Shown one piece after another: positions 6,726 through 11,042 of a DNA stretch of 11,042 nucleotides. The DNA comes from Chlamydiota bacterium (lineage in GTDB: Bacteria > Chlamydiota > Chlamydiia > Chlamydiales > SM23-39). Every line of letters starts with the position of its first letter. Position 1 is the first letter of the stretch. A program made the position numbers and the translations under genes. Where the stretch lies: the NCBI GenBank assembly GCA_021772195.1, contig JAJFML010000237.1, forward strand, positions 1 to 11,042. The letters run 5' to 3'. The notes under the pieces were generated by a model. That model saw only the letters and a program-made list of their open reading frames with translations. It was not told the origin of the DNA and did not search any database.

Positions 6726-6879
6726 TTAAGTGCTGTGTTTTAGATTTTTCGCAAAATCAGGCAAAAATCAATTTTTGAGATCGAATTAAACCTCTGACGG
6801 TTAGTGAGATCAAAAAATTGATTTTTGCCTGATTTTTGGAAAAGATGAAATACATGACTTATTCAGTGTTTCCCTAAGG
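6709..6879 (+). repeat. palindromic MITE-like repeat, copy B (family 1)
   Basis: A 171-bp element bounded at both ends by CCCTAAGG. Its arms, about 60 bp each, are inverted repeats: GACTGATTAAG (6720-6730) against CTTATTCAGTG (6859-6869), and TCAGGCAAAAATCAATTTTT (6758-6777) against the matching complement at about 6812-6832. The loop (about 6780-6811) is absent from the shorter copy A. It contains the final codons and TGA of the kinase gene (6711-6725). It has no open reading frame and may act as a transcription or RNA-processing signal after the kinase. Confidence 0.85.
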
Positions 6880-6945
6880 AAGGTCTGAATAACTGCTATT
6901 TTCAGATTTCCTTTAAAATACAGAAATTGTTCAGCATCTCTTTAA
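6872..6945 (+). repeat. degenerate third copy of repeat family 1 (copy C)
   Basis: Starting at the CCCTAAGG shared with copy B, the sequence runs CCTAAGGAAGGTCTGAATAA and CTGCTATTTTCAGATTT, close to the left arm of copy B. It ends TAAAATACAG followed by a decayed form of the CTTAATCAGTCTTT arm. The whole inner part of the hairpin is missing. Copies B and C therefore sit head to tail, sharing a junction. Confidence 0.6.
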
Positions 6946-6954
6946 ATAATTATC

Positions 6955-6983
6955 TTTACAAAAAATTAATAATAACGTATAAT
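6955..6983 (+). promoter_or_regulatory. near-consensus sigma70/sigma66 promoter for the 92-aa orphan
   Basis: TTTACA (6955-6960, 5 of 6), exactly 17 bp, then TATAAT (6978-6983, 6 of 6). The start would be near 6990, followed by a strong ribosome site AAAAGGAGA (7002-7010) 5 nt before the ATG at 7016. This is the best promoter in the window and predicts good expression of the small gene. Confidence 0.7.
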
Positions 6984-7015
6984 CTTTCTTTTAAGCTTAA
7001 TAAAAGGAGATAATC

Positions 7016-7294
7016 ATGGCAGCCGTTACTTTTAACAATGGGACTCACGTTGAGTTTCCTCAGGAGATAAAAAAACCACAAATTCACATACTACTGATGA
7101 AAGCAGCGACTCAAGCAGCTATAAACATCCTATTTTCAACCGAACAAAAAGAAATAAATGTAACTATTTCTAAAAAAAATGAAGACGGGAGCTTTAAACT
7201 AGTCAAAGCGGTAAAGGTTTTAGAAAAACAACTGCTAGTATTAAAACATATGTTTCCAGAAAGCAAAGGCTTTTCCATACAAAAAATCCGATAA
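7016..7294 (+). CDS. hypothetical protein, 92 aa
   Basis: I do not recognise this small protein. It is lysine-rich and basic, has no signal peptide, no membrane helix and no cysteine, and looks like a compact mixed alpha/beta fold: beta-prone VTFNNGTHVEF at the N-terminus, a helix-prone middle (LLMKAATQAAINILF), beta-prone INVTISKK and KLVKAVKVL, and a helical LLVLKHMF before the basic tail FSIQKIR. The ATG at 7016 has a strong AAAAGGAGA ribosome site and a near-consensus promoter just upstream, which makes a real and well-expressed gene likely. It stands alone between the repeat cluster and the transporter gene, which has its own promoter candidate. No function is proposed. Confidence 0.7.
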   Translation: MAAVTFNNGTHVEFPQEIKKPQIHILLMKAATQAAINILFSTEQKEINVTISKKNEDGSFKLVKAVKVLEKQLLVLKHMFPESKGFSIQKIR

Positions 7295-7349
7295 AGACCT
7301 TCTTAAAAAAATTTAAGCTGGTCCCTCCCAAGGACCTACTTCTCTCCTC

Positions 7350-7378
7350 TTGACTTTTATCACTTTTTCGCCTTTTAT
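7350..7378 (+). promoter_or_regulatory. candidate promoter of the transporter-htpG operon
   Basis: TTGACT (7350-7355, 5 of 6), a 17-bp spacer and TTTTAT (7373-7378, 4 of 6) lie 36 bp before the transporter ATG. The -10 is mediocre. I see no CIRCE-type inverted repeat (TTAGCACTC) here or before htpG, so HrcA control is not indicated. Confidence 0.4.
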
Positions 7379-7414
7379 GGATGGGGTAAATAATCAATTT
7401 TTCGGATTAGAAAA

Positions 7415-8794
7415 ATGTCTCATCAACGCGAACATTGGGGATCTAGAGTAGGCTTTATTATGGCCACTGCAGGATCTGCGATTGGCCTAGGTAGCCTTTG
7501 GCGCTTTCCCTACATCATCGGGAATAACGGAGGCGGCGCATTTGTCCTCCTCTACCTTCTGTTTACCCTCATTATCGGCATTCCCCTATTTGTAGCTGAA
7601 GTGATAATCGGCAGACGCTCTCAAAGAGGAGCTGTAACCGGTTTTGCTGAACTCTCTAAGAGCACAAGCCACTGGAAGCTGGTTGGTTGGCTCAATATCC
7701 TCACCAATTTCATCATCCTCTCCTTCTACAGCGTTGTAGCTGGCTGGGCCGTCAATTACACCCTGATGTCCCTCAACCAATACACCAAAGGCAAAACACC
7801 CCAAGAGATCAAAGCAGTCTTTGACATTGTCTATGCCTCCTCAGATGTCTCTCTTTTTTGGCATGCTTGTTTTATGCTGATGACCGTCGGTGTTGTCTAT
7901 GCGGGGATCCGAAAAGGCATTGAGTATTGGAGCAAGATTTTAATGCCCGCTCTCTTTATTTTTCTAATTGGGCTCTTCTTCTTTGCGACAACGCTACCAG
8001 GCTTCGGTGAGGCTGCAAAATTCATCCTCTACCCCGACTTTAGCAGACTCTCTGCAAATGGCGTCTTAAATGCTCTTGGCATGTCCTTTTGGACACTCTC
8101 CATCGGTCTCGGCATTATCCTGACCTACGGAAGCTACATGAAACCCACGCAGGACATTCCTAAAACAGGGCTCATCATCGCATTTATCTCCGCCTCCGTC
8201 TCGATTGTAGCTGCTCTCATGATCTTTCCTGTCATCTTTACCTTTGGTTTTGAACCTGAACAGGGAGCTGGGCTTGTCTTTCAAACCTTGCCCATTCTCT
8301 TTTCCGAACTACCTGCAACTCTCCTTGTCTCAACCGTCTTTTTCATGCTTTTCATCTTTGCAGCACTCACCTCCTCCATCTCCATTTTAGAGGTTCTTGT
8401 ATCCAACCTCATGGAAATTTTCAATTGGTCGAGAAAAAAATCAGTTCTTCTATCAGGGCTTGCGGTTTTTATCTTTGGAATCCCCTCTGCACTCTCAGGG
8501 TCTGGTGCTCTTTTTGCAGACTGGCCAAAGATGTACGGAGGCAAGACCTTCTTCGACACAATGGACTACGTGACAGCTAGCTGGATGATGCCCCTCGCAG
8601 GTATTCTCGTGGCTATATTTGTAGGCTGGTACATGGATAAAAAAGACATCGCTGATGAATACCTAAAAGGCACAGCATTTACCAAATGGTTTGGCGTATG
8701 GCGCTTTCTCATTCGCTGGGTGGCGCCCATAGGCATCCTTCTTGTCGTTCTACAAGAGAGCGGCATTATTGATTTTGAAAAATACTTTAATTAA
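7415..8794 (+). CDS. sodium-dependent transporter, NSS/SNF family (LeuT-like)
   Basis: This inner-membrane protein belongs to the neurotransmitter:sodium symporter family, whose bacterial members import amino acids with Na+. At 459 aa with about 11 helices it matches the usual prokaryotic form. The helix 1 signature GSAIGLGSLWRFP (20-32) followed by NGGGAF is unmistakable and falls at the same numbering as in LeuT. The unwound part of helix 6 (SFWTLSIG, Thr227 matching LeuT Thr254) and helix 8 AALTSS (316-321), which carries the Na2 ligands, are present. Two Na1 ligands appear changed: Ser27 where LeuT has Asn27, and Ser259 where relatives have Asn or Asp. The substrate cannot be read from sequence; a hydrophobic or aromatic amino acid is typical. 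The ribosome site is weak (GGATTAG). htpG follows by 11 bp. Confidence 0.93.
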   Translation: MSHQREHWGSRVGFIMATAGSAIGLGSLWRFPYIIGNNGGGAFVLLYLLFTLIIGIPLFVAEVIIGRRSQRGAVTGFAELSKSTSHWKLVGWLNILTNFIILSFYSVVAGWAVNYTLMSLNQYTKGKTPQEIKAVFDIVYASSDVSLFWHACFMLMTVGVVYAGIRKGIEYWSKILMPALFIFLIGLFFFATTLPGFGEAAKFILYPDFSRLSANGVLNALGMSFWTLSIGLGIILTYGSYMKPTQDIPKTGLIIAFISASVSIVAALMIFPVIFTFGFEPEQGAGLVFQTLPILFSELPATLLVSTVFFMLFIFAALTSSISILEVLVSNLMEIFNWSRKKSVLLSGLAVFIFGIPSALSGSGALFADWPKMYGGKTFFDTMDYVTASWMMPLAGILVAIFVGWYMDKKDIADEYLKGTAFTKWFGVWRFLIRWVAPIGILLVVLQESGIIDFEKYFN

Positions 8795-8805
8795 GGAATA
8801 TAACA

Positions 8806-10635
8806 ATGGCAACTGGAAAACTTAAAGTACATAGTGAAAACATTCTCCCTATCATCAAAAAATGGCTCTATTCCGATAAGGATATTTTTTTACGCGAACT
8901 TGTCTCTAACTCCTGTGACGCCATCTCCAAACTCAAAATTCTTTCATCCGAGGAATCTTTCGACGTCCTCGATAAAGATCTACAAATTGATGTAAAAATC
9001 GATAAAGAAAAGAAAACGATCACTATCACTGACACCGGCATCGGCATGACTCATGATGAAGTCGAAAAGTACATTGCACAAGTCGCCTTCTCCGGCGCTG
9101 AAGAGTTTATCGAAAAATACAAATCTAAAGATGAAAAAGAACAAATCATCGGCCATTTTGGGCTCGGCTTTTTCTCCGCTTTCATGGTCTCTACTAAAGT
9201 AGAGATTCAAACACTCTCCTACCAAAAAGACGCTAAACCTGTCTTCTGGACAAGCGATGGTTCTTCCGAGTACGAAATAGATGCGGGCACAAGAGATGCT
9301 AGAGGCACGGAAATCACCCTTCACGTTAGCGATGACTCCCTCGAATACCTTGAAGAGAAAAAGCTCGAAGAAATCCTAAGACAACACTGCTCATACCTTC
9401 CCCACCCGATCTATCTCCAGGAAAAGCAGATCAACCATAAAGACCCCCTTTGGATGAAGTCTGCCTCCGAGTGCACCGATCAAGAATACCTCGATTTCTA
9501 CCGCGATCTCTATCCATCTGATCCCGAGCCACTCTTTTGGGTACACCTCAACGTAGACTACCCTTTTCACCTCAAAGGGATCCTCTTCTTCCCAAAAATC
9601 CACAAGCGCTTCGACTTTCAAAACAACTCCGTCAAGCTCTTCTGTAACCGCGTATTTGTCTCTGACAACTGCAAAGACCTCCTTCCTGACTACCTCATGG
9701 TGCTCAAAGGCGCAATCGACAGCCCCGATATCCCGCTCAACGTATCGAGATCCTACCTCCAAATGGATAAGACCGTTCGCTCACTCGGCCAGCATATCTC
9801 GAAAAAGATCACACAAAAGCTCACATCTCTCTTCAACACCGACCGCGATAAATTTATCTCCTATTGGACTGACATTGAGATGATCCTCAAACTCGGCATT
9901 CTCCAAGATGAAAAATTCTACGATCGTATCAAAGATATCCTCATCTGGAAAACGACCTCCTCCGAGTGGATCACCACCCAAGAATGCCTCGAAAGAAACA
10001 GCGAAAAAGCAAAAGATACGATCTACTACACAACGGAAGAAAAATCCGAGCCTGAGCTCATCGAGCTCTACAAAGATAAAGGCATCGATGTCATCTTCAC
10101 AAACTCTGTGATCGACACTCCGCTCATCAATAGCCTTGAGAGCAAACTCTCACCTGTAACATTCAAACGTATTGACGCTGCTGTCATGGACTCTTTCATC
10201 GATAAATCGCGTGAAAAAACTGTTCTTGATACCGACGGCAAATCCGAATCGGCAAATATCGCAGAGTTCATCAAATCAGCACTCGACATGAAAGAGCTTG
10301 AAGTAGAAGCCAAAAGCCTAACCTCTGACTCTATCCCCGCTCTCTTTGTAATCGATGAGAACACAAGACGTCTGCGTGACTTCATGATGAGCCATTCAGC
10401 TGGTGAAGGCGCTCCTCCCCTTCCTCAAAAGAAGACCTTTGTCGTGAACACAAACAACAAGCTAGTCCACAAAGCCTATCTGCTCCGAGATAAAAACACT
10501 GAGCTTTCTCATGATCTTGTAAGACAGGTCTATGATCTAGCATCTCTCTCTCAAAGAGAGCTCGATGCAGATGCCATCTCGTCTGTGATTGCTCGTAATA
10601 CAAAGGTGTTAGAAAAACTAGCAGAACTAGTCTAA
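8806..10635 (+). CDS. htpG: molecular chaperone HtpG (bacterial Hsp90)
   Basis: HtpG is the cytosolic ATP-driven Hsp90 chaperone that remodels client proteins together with DnaK. The 609-aa product is close to the E. coli length (624). The N-terminal GHKL ATPase domain shows catalytic Glu31 and Asn35 (LRELVSNSCDA), DTGIGM (76-81), the lid and glycine motif GHFGLGFFS (116-124) and GTEITLHV (167-174). The middle domain has NVDYPFHLKGILFFPK, NRVFVSDNC and LNVSRSYLQ, with Arg315 in the position of the ATP-contacting arginine. The C-terminal dimerisation region ends in an unremarkable helix with no MEEVD, as expected in bacteria. AAGGAA (8793-8798) precedes the ATG at 8806. The gene is 11 bp after the transporter, so it is probably co-transcribed with it, an uncommon pairing. 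A 14-bp hairpin follows the stop. Confidence 0.97.
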   Translation: MATGKLKVHSENILPIIKKWLYSDKDIFLRELVSNSCDAISKLKILSSEESFDVLDKDLQIDVKIDKEKKTITITDTGIGMTHDEVEKYIAQVAFSGAEEFIEKYKSKDEKEQIIGHFGLGFFSAFMVSTKVEIQTLSYQKDAKPVFWTSDGSSEYEIDAGTRDARGTEITLHVSDDSLEYLEEKKLEEILRQHCSYLPHPIYLQEKQINHKDPLWMKSASECTDQEYLDFYRDLYPSDPEPLFWVHLNVDYPFHLKGILFFPKIHKRFDFQNNSVKLFCNRVFVSDNCKDLLPDYLMVLKGAIDSPDIPLNVSRSYLQMDKTVRSLGQHISKKITQKLTSLFNTDRDKFISYWTDIEMILKLGILQDEKFYDRIKDILIWKTTSSEWITTQECLERNSEKAKDTIYYTTEEKSEPELIELYKDKGIDVIFTNSVIDTPLINSLESKLSPVTFKRIDAAVMDSFIDKSREKTVLDTDGKSESANIAEFIKSALDMKELEVEAKSLTSDSIPALFVIDENTRRLRDFMMSHSAGEGAPPLPQKKTFVVNTNNKLVHKAYLLRDKNTELSHDLVRQVYDLASLSQRELDADAISSVIARNTKVLEKLAELV

Positions 10636-10663
10636 TCACAAGCAATCTTTAGATGACTCTTTT

Positions 10664-10695
10664 AAGAAATGATCCTTGCAAAAGGATCATTTCTT
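10664..10695 (+). terminator. hairpin terminator after htpG
   Basis: AAGAAATGATCCTT (10664-10677) and AAGGATCATTTCTT (10682-10695) form a perfect 14-bp stem closed by a GCAA tetraloop, a stable GNRA-type loop. It begins 29 bp after the htpG stop. The right arm ends in TTTCTTATT, a modest U-rich tail rather than a clean run. The symmetry means it may also end transcription from the right. Confidence 0.65.
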
Positions 10696-10734
10696 ATTCG
10701 TGCATCTGCGCCATTGCCTGAAAAACCTCGCCAA

Positions 10735-10945
10735 TTTTTTTTTACCACCCGCTTCGCTAGAGAACACAGAGACCACAGAGAGGGGGCTCATAACCCATCA
10801 ACTTTAAGCTGCAAAAACTTATTTGATCACCTTTGCAAACTTTAACCACAAATAGTCTCCTACAAAACAGAATTTTCAGAATGAAAATTCCTCTGTGCTC
10901 TCTGTGTTCTCTAGCGAGCGAAGAGAGCGGGTGGTAAAAAAAAAA
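10735..10945. repeat. 211-bp inverted-repeat element, MITE-like (family 2)
   Basis: Left arm 10735-10783 begins with nine T and ACCACCCGC, then TAGAGAACACAGAG and a CACAGAG motif. Right arm 10890-10945 is its inverse, ending GGGTGGT and ten A. The right arm carries two 4-bp insertions relative to the left around the CTTCGC block, and the arms are otherwise nearly identical over about 45 bp. The interior (10784-10889) is AT-rich with a GAATTTTC/GAAAATTC hairpin (10870-10890) and has no credible gene. It is unrelated to the repeats at 2338 and 6709. The CACAGAG-type motif resembles repeats seen in many bacterial genomes. It separates htpG from the convergent gene at the right edge. Confidence 0.8.
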
Positions 10946-10949
10946 TGAT

Positions 10950-11042
10950 CTAAGACTGAGGCTCTTCAACTTTCTTCTGCAGCGCATTCTCATCAAAGAT
11001 CGGATCAGATTCTGTTTTATGAATTTCTGGATGGCGCCCGAA
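10950..11042 (-). CDS. C-terminal end of an unidentified gene (partial)
   Basis: On the minus strand an open frame enters from the window edge and runs 30 codons to a TAG at 10952-10950. The visible tail starts FGRHPEIHKTESDP and ends KKVEEPQS; it is hydrophilic, highly charged and probably disordered. It stops 4 bp from the poly-A end of the 211-bp repeat. This is too little to identify the protein. It is called because the frame is open to the edge and its composition is protein-like; an ATG-started frame overlapping it in another register runs into the repeat and looks like a shadow. Confidence 0.45.
   Translation of the reverse strand, partial: FGRHPEIHKTESDPIFDENALQKKVEEPQS

Noticed and set aside
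7320..7336. GGTCC/GGACC hairpin as terminator of the 92-aa gene
   Set aside because: Only a 5-bp stem and no following T run.
8980..9762. Long antisense frames inside htpG
   Set aside because: They mirror the codon pattern of htpG, have no ribosome site and no recognisable product.
10757..10996. 79-codon minus-strand frame running into the 211-bp repeat
   Set aside because: Most of it is translated repeat DNA; the overlapping frame open to the window edge is the better gene candidate.
1..11042. CRISPR arrays, tRNA or rRNA genes, intact insertion sequences, phage or toxin-antitoxin genes
   Set aside because: No regularly spaced repeats, no cloverleaf or rRNA-like sequence, and no transposase, integrase or toxin-like product was found.

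Overview
The window reads as a piece of a chlamydial chromosome, most likely from an environmental ('Chlamydia-like') member of the phylum rather than the genus Chlamydia. The best single clue is NqrF: it stands apart from other nqr genes, as it does in Chlamydia, and its NAD-binding loop reads GGAGSSFGR, which I recall from chlamydial NqrF, instead of the GGGAGMAPMR of Vibrio. A complete glutamine-dependent NAD synthetase, HtpG and a small soluble Ser/Thr kinase fit the larger genomes of amoeba-associated chlamydiae. The DNA is AT-rich, with sigma70/sigma66-like promoters. The assignment is an inference from remembered family sequences.

Layout from left to right: a minus-strand orphan gene (162-689); a compact symmetrical promoter region; the overlapping plus-strand pair efp-epmA (880-2317), encoding elongation factor P and the ligase that modifies it; a gene-free stretch of about 330 bp with a palindromic repeat (2318-2645); the minus-strand pair nqrF-nadE (5567 down to 2646), separated by 3 bp; a divergent plus-strand Ser/Thr kinase (5688-6725) whose last codons lie inside a second copy of the repeat; repeat-rich DNA (6709-6945); a 92-aa orphan with a near-consensus promoter (7016-7294); an NSS/SNF-family transporter followed 11 bp later by htpG (7415-10635); a strong hairpin terminator; an unrelated 211-bp inverted-repeat element (10735-10945); and the last 30 codons of a minus-strand gene cut by the window edge.

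Most genes are housekeeping: translation through polyproline stretches (EF-P and EpmA), NAD synthesis and NADH-driven sodium pumping (NadE, NqrF), sodium-coupled uptake (transporter) and protein folding (HtpG). NqrF helps build the sodium gradient a transporter of the NSS family would use, and NadE makes the NAD that NqrF oxidises in its reduced form. The accessory signal lies in two families of short palindromic, MITE-like repeats placed at gene ends, the kinase as a possible host-directed protein, and two unrecognised small proteins. I found no tRNA, rRNA, CRISPR array or intact transposase, and no clear new multi-gene system.
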